From Acanthacorydalis orientalis (taxonomy: Eukaryota > Arthropoda > Insecta > Megaloptera > Corydalidae), in the NCBI GenBank assembly GCA_034766995.1, contig CM068320.1:8832501-8896500 (forward strand): 64,000 bases of DNA. Direction: 5' to 3'. Within the stretch, counting starts at the first letter, position 1; each line of letters starts with the position of its first letter. The notes under the pieces were generated by a model, which was given only the letters and a program-made list of their open reading frames with translations, was not told the DNA's origin and searched no databases. Below, piece after piece: positions 41,448 to 52,017 of the stretch. The position numbers and the translations under genes were made by a program.

Positions 41448-44400
41448 TAAACAGAAGGTGAAGAAACACAAAGAGCGGCTGATAAGTTTTATCTGTATAG
41501 TTAGTCGTATCGGCATATGATGGTACTAATTGTAATAACTTCTGTCTATGCTTAAAAAAGAAATTATTTTTATAATCCTTAAAGATAATAATTAAGTGCT
41601 AGTTCGAACAGTATATTAGTATTGTAAAATGAAATCAATTTATGATAGAAATGAGTTGATTGAAAATACTTTGTTTATGTAGGTAAAGAGAATAAAAATA
41701 TGGACTGCAAATTTTCATAACATGGACTAATGACTGCTTTTCGGGAAACATTAAAAATTCGTAAAGTATATAAGGCAACGACAAAAAGAAACGTGAAAAG
41801 CAGTTATTATGAAAGTGAGGATGTAGGAAGCAGTACATCATAAACGGAAACAGAATTATTTTTGACGGAATGAATAATATATTTTTACCTAGGAAAAGTG
41901 TATGACAATATAAATAAACATGCTATTAACGATCACAATGTTTTCATCAGAGTTGAATGGCGAAAGTAATACAAGGAAAATAAATAAAACATTAGGGATC
42001 ATAATTATATAAAAACAGTCTGTTGTAAAAAAATGCAAATTTTTTTCATGTATTTTTTATATGAACTTCAAATAAGAACATCGTAACTTTTTTGTGATTA
42101 ATTTGGATTATTTTTTAAAAACCGCATATGATTATAATTTAATTTGTTTTAAGTTATTGAAGATCCGTAAACAATTAGATTAGTGTAAAATCTTTATCGA
42201 AAATTTATTCAAAAATTATTCTTAGAAAATACAATTTGTTGATACTCTTTTTTTTGTATTTGCTTGTAATAAATGTAGTTAAATTTAGACCAGTTTCGCC
42301 CATAATAATTAGATCAGATCCGTTACGTAGAAATGTGATTTCAAAGAATTTTTACTATCAAATAATTTGATTTAGAAGAAAATATTTTCCAAGAATTTTA
42401 TTTTCGAGAAATTAATATCCGAAAATTTGTTTTTTCAAGAATTTGCTTCGTATCACATAAAATGTGAGTCAGAAATAATTGTACATTGAAATTAATTAAT
42501 TAATACCAATATTCAGCATTTTGCACGTTTTGTGTAGATAAATAGTTAATTGAATCGAAGAAAATCCATTGAGTTATGTTCTGTAAAGTCGAATTTAGGT
42601 TTAATATTAATAATGTTTGTTATTTTTCGTTAAAGCACCCGATTCGTTCTAACATTTTTTCATTGCTCCAATAAGAATAGAAATAATAGTTTAACAGTCA
42701 TATAAATACGAAATAAGTAATGAATATTAAAATGAACAACGAGATTTATATAGGCAATTTTTCTCTATTTAAATTGAAACATTTTACAGATGTTACTTAG
42801 GATTTGTTTTGTAAAAGCTTAAGTTTCTAGAGGAGAAAGTATTATAAATTTTGCGTATATGAATTTTCGTGTTAAAAAACTTGAAGGTAGATGTATTAAA
42901 ACCGTTTTAAAATCCGTCGGAGAATTGAAACTTTTTTCAACTGGCGTCGAAGAAGCTGGGCTCAGATGCGATAACGTCGACAATATGAAACAACATTCAT
43001 TAACTGGCTCGTTCGCGCCGACCACCCCGACGTAAATATAGTTAGCTAAAAGTTACCATCTACGACATAAACGAGATACCACCGCCTCTGCCGCCGTCAT
43101 CCATAATCCCGTGTACCCTTTTTTGTGAACTTGATACTGGATCTCTACATTATTATGTAGTATTGTTTGTTCGCTGGAACTACGGGATCCTGTCGGATCC
43201 AACAAGTGTGCGTACGAAGATATGTATGTATGCGAGGAACATTGTTGGGGGTTTACGCTCGGGGTTCTCGCCAGTGTACGAGACGGACGAACGCCCCGGA
43301 TCGAACAGGGACGACGCGCCGTCGTCGTTTGTTGTAGTGGCAGAAGACTTTTTAACAGCGTACGGACGGCGGTTAAGCATCTAACTTTCGAGTTTTAGAA
43401 ATTCTGCGGTAATAATATTGTCGAGGATGATTTTAATCTGAAATGTTTCAGTGTATCTTATATTAAGTTTGATAATTTCCGTACAAAGTTTTGTAAGGTG
43501 GCCGCCTACTCGCTTGATGAATTCTCTTTAGTACCGCCGCTACTTCTGCTGAATCTATTGCTCCTTGAATGAATTTTGAACTGCTTTTCAGTATATAGTA
43601 TCATTTTGTATATAGCATTTAGTACATACCGTTAATTAAATATTATACACGGTTGCCTTTGGCGGAAAAATATGTTTTTTTCTACCATTTCTATATGTAT
43701 AATAATATAAAAAAATGTGTATGGAATTATTTTTTTTTTATAATAATTTGAAAACAATTTTTTGAAAACACATTTTTATTAGAAGTTTACGATGTAAATT
43801 AATTCAATTTTCAATCGTATTTAGAAATTACCCATTACATTTTAATATAATAATTTGCTAGTTGGTGAAAGGATGTGTTAGATATTATCGAATGTTCGAT
43901 AAATTAATTTTTTTTTACAAAATAGCGTTTGTAAGAAATCAAATTACTATAAGTAACAAATTATGTATTTTATAGAATAATGCAGCTTGTATTTACATTA
44001 AAAACTAGAACAGTATATATACAATATATATATATATATACATATATATGTATGTATGTATGTATGTGTGTATATATATATAATGCATAATGCATGTTTT
44101 CTGACATATGAAAACATATTTATTTGAAGTAATACTCATATAATTTTTTAATTCAAAAATAACATTTATTACACTATTTATTAAGCTTAATTGAGTGCTT
44201 TTCAAATTGTAATATATTATTGGAAGTTTTGAAGAATTTATTGACAAAAATATTACTTTTTGCTGTATATTGATTATATATCTTCTTATATAAATTTCAT
44301 TAGAATGCTTTTTTTTTAAATTACCAACAAGAAGGTAGATTTCAAGTGGAATAATATGTATGTTTGTTTGTATTAGTTGTTTCAAAGATCACTACGATTG

Positions 44401-45288
44401 ATTTTTGGCATGAGTTTAATGTTTTCATAGCTAGTTGTTTTTTTTCTACCGAAAAACACTTCGTTAGTACTGAAAAAGCTAACATCTCCATAATATTGCT
44501 TACAATGTTCAATCCAGAAGTCGAGTAAACACATCCATAGCGTTTTAAAGGGTTAATGTTACCGTTAATCCTACTTGTTGGAAATTTTTCCTATTATAAT
44601 GTTGGTTACAAATGTACTCCTAGTTTTTATAAATTCTTATCATTTAGTTCATAGTGGACTATAGTGCTTTTAAAAAATCAGTCGACTGCAGAGTTTAAAT
44701 ATTCAGTAGTATATTCATTTATTCAACATGGACTGCAGGTTTACGCAGTTAGCAAAAATAAAATAATTTAGCTGCTTTGGTTGTGAATTATGATTGCTAA
44801 AATATTCAGTGAAATTTTCCAGAGAATCGTTCAATCCATCTAAAAAAACAAAATGCTTAAAATGTTCCACCTCCTTTATTGTGTAAGTTTCAGTTTTTTT
44901 TTGCGTTATTATGTAAAAAATAGAAATATAATCTTTGTTACATCTGAAATAAATTTCATTTTAAAATTATAGGTCATTATAAACAGGCACACGTAGTTGA
45001 CCAATTTAGTAAAATACAATTTTTGATCTTTCTATTCAAACTTTTTTTAATTTTAATATTTTATTAAAAGAATTGTTTAATTAATAATTTAAACTGTCTA
45101 GCTTTTACTTTCATTAAAACTTCTTATTACTAAATATATGTAATCTATGAACCATTCTTTTTTATCTTCTTTCATTTCTTAGAATAAATTTCTTGGTTTT
45201 TTCAAATCTTGAGAGACTGCATGAAAATATTTAAAAGTAAGAGACAGTAAAATCTTGGAAAATAATACACTGTAGTAATTTATTAGTG

Positions 45289-45290
<2 letters not shown>
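41448..45290. other. Unique DNA with CpG-rich block, no confirmed gene
   Basis: Mostly AT-rich. The block 42890-43570 is the strongest CpG-rich region of the window (separate entry). (TA)n with ATGT units at 44025-44081. A 126-codon minus frame at 44005-44385 is largely the translated array plus AT-rich sequence and is rejected. Confidence 0.5.
42890..43570. promoter_or_regulatory. CpG-rich block, possible promoter/5' exon region
   Basis: CpG density is far above the surroundings, with GGCGTCGAAGAAGC, CGCCGACCACCCCGACG, CCGCCTCTGCCGCCGTC and GACGACGCGCCGTCGTCG. Open frames exist on both strands (43163-43384 plus, 43180-43380 minus, 42819-43025 minus) but none has a recognisable domain. On the minus strand MDDGGRGGG precedes a GGTATCT that is a weak donor. 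No transposon homology explains the base composition, so a host promoter or first exon is the best reading. Confidence 0.35.

Positions 45291-45346
<56 letters not shown>
45291..45346. repeat. (TA)n microsatellite
   Basis: Uninterrupted TA array about 95 bp upstream of the recursive-splice-like site. Confidence 0.97.
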
Positions 45347-45350
<4 letters not shown>

Positions 45351-45432
45351 TTTTTTCCATTTATTTGCTGTTTTATACAATTTTTTATTACTGTTATGAA
45401 TTACTATTTTGTACCATTTATCAATTATTCAT

Positions 45433-45468
45433 GATATTAATCTTTTTTTCTCTTGTTTTCAGGTAAGT
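45433..45468 (+). promoter_or_regulatory. Candidate recursive splice site
   Basis: A TATTAAT-like branch-point sequence at about 45434-45440 is followed by an almost pure pyrimidine tract (TCTTTTTTTCTCTTGTTTTC). Then comes CAG|GTAAGT with the junction at 45462|45463. An acceptor fused directly to a strong donor, with no exon between, is the known form of recursive splice (ratchet) sites that divide very long introns in insects. It fits a window with no exons. Whether an intron on the plus strand crosses this position is not shown by the sequence. Confidence 0.45.
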
Positions 45469-46414
45469 TTTTATTTTAACTTCGCATAGTTCTTTGAAAA
45501 TCATATATACTTGGTAAGCATTTTGAAAATATAATTTGATTACATTATCTTATCATAGAATTTGATTATATTATTTGGTTATGTATATAAGTTGTATGAA
45601 TAAACTTCAATATTGTATAATAGAATTCAATATAACATAAGGTATAGAATGTTGCAATTGCATTTTATACAATTTAATTTTTTTAATAAGATAATAATCG
45701 ATAAATCTTTAAAAAAATAATAAAGTAATTTGTTTTATATGATAAATTGTACAATATATGTATGTAAATCATATAATAATTATAAGTGTTAATAACTACA
45801 GGAAATTATCAAATGTCAATTATTTTAAGAGTATTGTTCAATTTGGCGTAAAAAATATGTTAGGCTTCTAAAAACATGCTGTATAGATTCTTTAATAATA
45901 CAGAACAAGGAAAATATTTAAACAGTCAACAGTTAGAGCAGTTATCATCCCGACACATCTATCAAATAAATACAATGTAGGCTACCGCACGTCGTCGTTG
46001 ACTGAAAGCAAAACGAACTGTAAGCTCGCGACAAATAACAGAACGAACGACTGAACGAGCAGACGCACGCACACACTGCTAGTACACTTGCATTTATCCG
46101 CACGTTCTAAATTGGTCTGTCACGGCTCGAATTTAATATATCTGTCACAAGTTAGGCAATCAGAAAGAGATTAGAACACGCGACGAAACAGTACAAACGG
46201 TCGGACTTTCTGGAGCGACGACGCGAGGTCGACGCCGCTGTCTGTAGTTTTGGCGGTAGCGCCATGTAGGAGCAGAAAGCTTTATCATATTCCCTCTCTT
46301 TTACCGTATGTGCAGTGAAATCCAGTATGCGATGAAAATATCATCTATTCTTTATATGTACATATGCGAATCTTCATTTTTGAATATGAACACCACCTGT
46401 GCCACACACACAAT
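45469..46414. other. AT-rich DNA then CpG-rich block
   Basis: The stretch 45960-46290 is CpG-rich (GCACGTCGTCGTTGAC, GCGACGACGCGAGGTCGACG). No open frame with recognisable motifs. Possible regulatory or 5' region. Confidence 0.4.
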
Positions 46415-46415
46415 A

Positions 46416-46458
<43 letters not shown>

Positions 46459-46470
46459 ATACACACAGAT
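46415..46470. repeat. (TA)n(CA)n microsatellite
   Basis: TA array passing into CA and CATA units, 40 bp left of a deleted mariner. Confidence 0.95.
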
Positions 46471-46506
46471 GTGTGTGTATGGATATAATAGATAGATATA
46501 GATATG

Positions 46507-47047
46507 TTAGGTTAGAAAAATAATAGTGACTTATGACCTTCAAATTCATAGACATTTTTTTAATTTAAGTTGTTTTAAGTGATCCACAACTGTCTGATGA
46601 CTAACAGCTAACTTTTTTGCAAGCCCTCGAATTATCGTGCTTGGTTCTGGTTCAACTAACGCCTTCAGTTGTTCATTATAAGCTGAAGAAAGACGGCCAC
46701 GACCTTTTTCATTTTCGATGCTCTCGTCCTCATCACGAAATTTATGGAACCACCATTGCACCTCACGTTCCTTAACAGTACCCACACTAAAAGCATCGTT
46801 CAGTTTACGAGCAATTTCTACCGCTTTATCACCCGTTTTGAACTCGTATAAAAATGTTGCTCTTATTTACTTCTTTTCCATCTTTAATTCAGTATTTCAA
46901 TTTGAAGAAAAATTAATAATAAAACCAATTTCGATGTTACCGAAGTACAGATTGAAGAATGCACTTTAAAATGATAATTACATTAACCCGATGAAATGAC
47001 ACTTTCATTGAAAAACAAAATCCGCAATTATTTTCCTACCAACCTAA
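46507..47047 (-). mobile_element. Internally deleted mariner, ~541 bp
   Basis: Left end TTAGGTTAGAAAAATAATAG; right end, inverted, TTAGGTTGGTAGGAAAATAA then TTGCGG. The right end is close to the terminal repeat known from the Hsmar1/cecropia-mellifera group (TTAGGTTGGTGCAAAAGTAA then TTGCGG). Between them only the 5' third of a transposase gene is left, on the minus strand. The catalytic domain has been deleted, giving a compact element with both ends. Confidence 0.82.
46546..46881 (-). pseudogene. Mariner transposase DNA-binding domain remnant
   Basis: Minus strand from ATG at 46881: MEKK, a stop at codon 5, then IRATFLYEFKTGDKAVEIAR, KLNDAFSVGTVKEREVQWWF and HKFRDEDESIENEKGRGR. AYNEQLKALVE, then PEPSTIIRGLAKKLAVSHQT and VVDHLKQLKL follow. 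This covers both helix-turn-helix motifs of a mariner DNA-binding domain (about 110 residues), and the frame then stops where WVPHEL would be expected. From 46785 the 79 codons are open with their own ATG. The domain is well conserved; everything catalytic is missing. Confidence 0.85.
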
Positions 47048-47556
47048 TAGATACATACAGATATGAATATAGGTAGGTAAGATATAGATAGATTTTTGCA
47101 TATCTTTTTTCCTTATATATAATACTATGTACTTTGTCCGCATATAATACTTTTTATAATACTATGTTTTTTTTATAATAAAATGAATTATATGGTAAAA
47201 TGGCCAGATTGTAATGTGTTTAATCGGAAAAATATATCAAGTGGTCGAAAAGATTCATTCTCAACATAAAATAAATGTACTTGTTAAAAAAACAGTAATA
47301 CTTGATTCAAGAAAAATGCAAATATCTTCTTGCTTACATTGTATATGTTTTATATACCAATTCTACAAAGCTTTATTTTTACAAGCCAAAAATCATTTAT
47401 TTTTTTATTTACCTCAATTTTAGAATGTAGTTTAATATTGTAATCATTTAATGATAAGAAAAGATATAAAATTGATTAAATATGTAACCATGAGAAAGAT
47501 GGAAGTGTGATAGTTTAAAATAAACACACAGAAAAAAATAAATACCAATGAATACT

Positions 47557-48253
47557 TTAACCTTTACCATGAGAGGCAATAGAGAGGATGGAAGAGTATA
47601 TATTAACTCCTTGTAAATGAATCACGAGCCTGTCTCGTAAACTTCAGATAACATTTTATTAGTCAGTGACGAGTTAGAGTCGTACACATGTTTTGTGTGT
47701 TAGCTATTAGATATATATATATTGCCCAGTGTTCATTTTTTAAATTGTATCTGTGCTGAATTAGTTTTTATTTTACAAAATATTTACTTGAAAAAAAATG
47801 CAGAGGAAACAATAAAAATTTTAATTGATGACAAAGAAAATGAAAAAGAAAATAATTTCTTAAGTGATAAAAGTATTGAAAATGAAAAAAGAAAGAAATT
47901 GCGAGGAAATCTCGAAAACGTGTAAAACGACTAGTTTGTTCATAGACTAAAGACACTGGCAATATTTCAATTGATATTTCTTTATCAGAAGAAAATGTAG
48001 ATAAGTGGCAGTTGCAAGTTTGTGATAATGAACCAGAAGTATAAGATAATTATGAAGCAGCAGGAATAAACGTGGTAGTCTTGCGTAAACTAGGAAAGAA
48101 TGCTTATTTTTAGATGTATTCTACAAAGTTCTAACCAATGATTTTTAGAAAATGGTAACCCACGAAATCAATAGATACTTCCTTTCAATTAAAATGGCCA
48201 TTTTGTATGCATTATTTTTTTTTAGAAAATACAAGCACAAGCGGTTAAAAGAT
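47557..48253 (+). mobile_element. Possible piggyBac-like remnant
   Basis: A TTAA at 47557 is followed by CCTTTACCATGAG, similar to piggyBac termini (TTAACC.TT). Downstream there is an acidic/lysine-rich frame (47800-47925) like the N-terminal region of such transposases. A broken LDVFYKVLTNDF then TH-EINRYF near 48114-48180 recalls the F..F..DDF...V..TN.Y start of the piggyBac transposase domain. A GGTTAA at 48245-48250 could be the other end. Each hint is weak by itself. Confidence 0.3.
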
Positions 48254-49499
48254 AAAATGAGAGAAATTTTTCTAACGAAAACAAGCCGGAAAAAGTGATA
48301 TTTTAAAAAAAGTAGAATTTAAAATAGTGACATATCATACGTATCAGTTGAAACAAAAACCAGAAACGTAATAAATAACTAAAAAAAGCCTAGTTAATTG
48401 AACTACTAGATATACTGTTATATTCCTATTTGATTTAACATGTAATCGAATACACTGATTGTAAGCTACTAGAATACAATTACAGACACGGAAGTATTTA
48501 TCACTTTTGTAACACAGTAAAATAAGTTTATTTTATCTTTGTTTTGTGTATGTGCACATCATTAGCATAATTCATGGATACATGTTTAAAATGTAGTTCA
48601 AATATTATTATTATTAAGTACGGGTGTAATTTTTTACTAATTTACTGTATTTTTTATACATTCGTAGATATTTATTTTATCAATATTTGTATCACAGGTG
48701 ATAGATTGTCATTGCAATGTGCGAATAAAAGAAGCAGCAAGTCATTACTGAATATTTTAATAAAATAATTATTGTAGTGTATATGTGATGGTTGATGATG
48801 AATACGAGTGATTAATTTATCGAAAACTTCAAAATATATCTAAAGGTAATGAAAATCAAAAAACATTCTTAGAAGAAATGAGCTTATAGTTTTTAGGATT
48901 CGCACAAAACACTGATGAATAAAATTTATGCAGGAAAACAAAGCTATATGGTTATATAATTATTAATGGTAAATATTAAATAACATATTTTGAATGACAT
49001 TTCTTAAAAGAACATTTTATCTACGATTTATCACATCCGTCTCTTTTAAAAGTGATCCGTACTGTCTCATACAAAAATATATTGCCTTAAATAGGAACAA
49101 AATCTAAGTAAAGGATACGATTGATCAATATTTTATGGTAAACTTCTTTATTTATTTATGAAAGATATCGTTAATGGTTTTATTTCTTGATATAACATAA
49201 ATAAACAGTAATTATTCAATGAAATCATAATTGGATAAATTATGTAAAAAAGATCAAATTTCTGATGTCAATTAAAAATCATTTGGTACGTATTTCTATA
49301 TTTGACGGCTTACAATCAGATCTGTTGGCGGACTATTTGAATTATTAGTTTATATTAAAAAAAAAAAATTATATCAACTTTTTTTAGTCCGATTAAGTAT
49401 TAACTGATCACTTTTAAATAAATTTGAATGATTCATTCGAAATTTGTTTAGAGAATATTTTTTATTATTTTTATTCAAAATTAAAGGCAGGTACAGATT
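48254..49499. other. AT-rich unique DNA, nothing recognised
   Basis: No open frame above background. A small hairpin ATCAC-AG-GTGAT at about 48692 is unremarkable. Confidence 0.6.
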
Positions 49500-49519
49500 T
49501 CTCCTCTAATCAGACATCA

Positions 49520-49906
49520 TGAGAAACAATTACCACGATTCGACTTCTGTGCCCCTGATATATATAATTTTCATTACAAAAAGTACGCTCCGCGACGCAT
49601 ATGTTTCAGCTGTTGTGCAGTGTATTCACAGCGCTTCCACCTGTACTGAGCAACTTGTGCTTGGGAATTCTTTCGCTACGTGTCTGTAATTTAGAGCAAA
49701 ACATTTCATCTGTATTGTACTGTATACGATTTCTTGTGTTTGTGTGTGTTTGCGCGTTGGTGTTGGTGGACGAGCTTTTTCTTTGTTTCGTTTTTCGTCG
49801 TGTATCGTAACGACACTGCAATCCCGTCGCACGAACATTTTTTTTCTGTCTCTAGTTTTGATCTAGTGCTGCCGTACGTTTTTCATTAATGTTATTTTAG
49901 GTAAGA
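49520..49906 (+). other. Candidate exon or recursive splice site with donor GTAAGAG
   Basis: The stretch is GC-richer (CTCCGCGACGCATATG, CGTTTTTCGTCGTGTATCG) and ends CATTAATGTTATTTTAG|GTAAGAG, junction about 49900|49901. It can be read two ways. One is a first exon of about 300 bp with its splice donor. The other is an acceptor (CATTAAT branch point, ATTTTAG) fused to a donor, like the site at 45462. Open frames here (49601-49810 and two on the minus strand) have no recognisable domain. Confidence 0.3.
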
Positions 49907-51306
49907 GTACTACTGTTTCCGTATATTTGTATCTATTTTTAATTACGGTATAAGAACAAACGTAGAAGTGTAGATAAAGATTGCTTTTATTGAAGGAGAA
50001 AAGTATGTCAATATTTTCTCTTTACAACTTTTCTAATTACAGCCTGGACATTTTTTTTTATTAAATCTAGTATTGGAATATTTTGTTTCTTATGTAAATA
50101 TCACTAATATATCATTGCAATACCACTTACAAATAATTTATAACAGCAATTTCGAAAAAGGTCTTAATAATAAAATAGATAACCAGAAAAATAATTAATT
50201 GTTAGCAAGTAATAGTACTCCTTTATTAAAACAATATTAATATAAGAAACACTTTGAGATCCTGCAATAAAATTACATTTCGTCATCTATATTTCAAAGT
50301 AGATAGTGATTATTTAATTAAATCTAATTAAATAATTTTTAATAATAATAAAAAAAAACATCTTTTAGGCCGCTATGCTTCATACTTTACAACCAATTTC
50401 AGCATGTGTGTTATCCTAGATAGTAGAGTTATGTTCATTAAGGTTGTTTAGGTTGACAATCTAAACTAATAAACTCAAATATTTGACGATGACAAAAGTA
50501 TGGAAATTGACTGTCAAGAACAATACGAAGTAAAGCGGTTTGAAGCGAAACATTGGTGAAATTGAAAGTAACTGATCTGCGTTTATATAAACATAAAATA
50601 TAACTCTGAAACAATTTTTTTAAAGAAATGAATGCCTAATAAAAAGTATTAAAATAATTTATAAACGTTTGTTTCTAGTAATGGTTAAAATTTTAGTAGT
50701 GTGCAGTAATCATAACTATATAAATATGAAGGTACATGTATTTATTTACAAATATAGTTGTTTTGTTTGTTGCAAGAAAACTATATATTTTCAAAATATA
50801 CCCGTGAATTAAGAGATGAGGCAGTAAATATTACAAATGAGACAAATTCAAATGAATGAAAGAGACTATGTAAAATATTTTTTTAATAAAAATGGAAAAT
50901 TCGACTCCCTAGGAGATGGATCACTAGTTTAGACAATTATTTGGAACATTATTGCTCAGCTGTAAGATATTATCTTACTAGAAATTTCAAGTATAATCCA
51001 GAACTATGTGCAATCTTTAATTGGTTTCTGGCCGCGTACGTCATGTAAATTTACTCTCGACATTGAAAGATATATGTTAATCCTGAGTCAGAAGAGCATA
51101 CGGTAATATAAATTAAAATTTTTGCAACAATAGCTGAGAAACCACAATGTAAATTGCAAATTTCAACCATGCAATTTTTAAATCTACAGTTTTGAAATTT
51201 TTAAGTGAAAATTACAAATTTTTATGCACAAGACTAGTAAACAAGATCTATTGAATACTAATAAAAATATATTATGAATACGTGATATTAGCGAATCAAC
51301 ATTTGT
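49907..51306. other. AT-rich unique DNA, nothing recognised
   Basis: No gene, RNA or transposon signal seen. Confidence 0.6.
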
Positions 51307-51310
51307 TTAA

Positions 51311-52013
51311 GGGGACCCGGTGGTCTAGCGGCCTAAAATTTAATCTATTTTAAAAAAAATTTTTCTATATGAGGGTAATGAATAATGCTTTCAAATTTTT
51401 TTACACTTATTTTATTACTAATAAACTACACAAAAATGAAAATAAAGACAAAAAAAAATTTTTTAATTAGAAAAATGATGCTGAAGTCTCCCTCTCTAAA
51501 AAAATGGAATTGCGTGGTGAGTGATGATTTATCTCTCCCTCTGATCTGAAATAAAACAATTGACGAATTTTTAATTAGTATAAGTATAGCTATCGCAGGA
51601 AGTAGAATAAAAAAAAAATTGACAAAATGGCGCGTAGTCAAAAGTACAAGTTTGAAAACGACCAGTATTTTTGAATGTTTTGTTAATAAAAAAAATATAA
51701 ATATTTTACGGAAACTATTAGTTTAATATGTTATTCAGAAACTATTAGTTTCAGAATAACATATTAAAATTTCAGACAAATCGGTCAAGTAGTTTTTTTT
51801 TCTGGCCCCCGCAAGACGAAAAAAAGTAGTTTCGAGATAAACGCGTTTAAAGTTTGCCGGCTCCACTTATTCTTCTACCTACCTGACCTTCTAATGGGCT
51901 GTAGATCCTGAAATACTCTGAATTTCGTCATCAAATTTTAACAGTATATTTTTAAGATACTATACTTTCGAAAAAAAATCGATTTTTCGAAAATTCTAGA
52001 CCACCGGGTCCCC
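51311..52013. mobile_element. TTAA-flanked MITE-like DNA transposon, 703 bp
   Basis: Perfect 18-bp terminal inverted repeats GGGGACCCGGTGGTCTAG (51311-51328 and inverted 51996-52013), flanked by TTAA on both sides (51307-51310, 52014-52017). A TTAA target duplication is used by piggyBac and Kolobok elements; the GGGGACC end is not the usual CCC start of piggyBac, so Kolobok-like is a better guess. There is no transposase frame. A 71-codon minus frame inside is low-complexity and rejected. Perfect ends suggest a young insertion, and a 47-bp hairpin lies in the middle. Confidence 0.85.
51722..51768. other. 47-bp near-perfect hairpin in TTAA element
   Basis: TTTAATATGTTATTC (51722-51736) pairs with GAATAACATATTAAA (51754-51768). 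Inside, GAAACT pairs with AGTTTC around an ATT loop, with a single A-A mismatch between the two stems. The 14-mer GAAACTATTAGTTT occurs both at 51711 and inside the hairpin, so a local duplication may have created it. Confidence 0.85.
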
Positions 52014-52017
52014 TTAA

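Noticed and set aside
44005..44385. 126-codon minus-strand open frame
   Set aside because: Its C-terminal third is the translated TA/ATGT array and the rest is AT-rich without motifs.
51426..51641. 71-codon minus-strand frame inside the TTAA element as a possible transposase remnant
   Set aside because: Sequence is F/I/L-rich low complexity with no aspartate motif or known domain.
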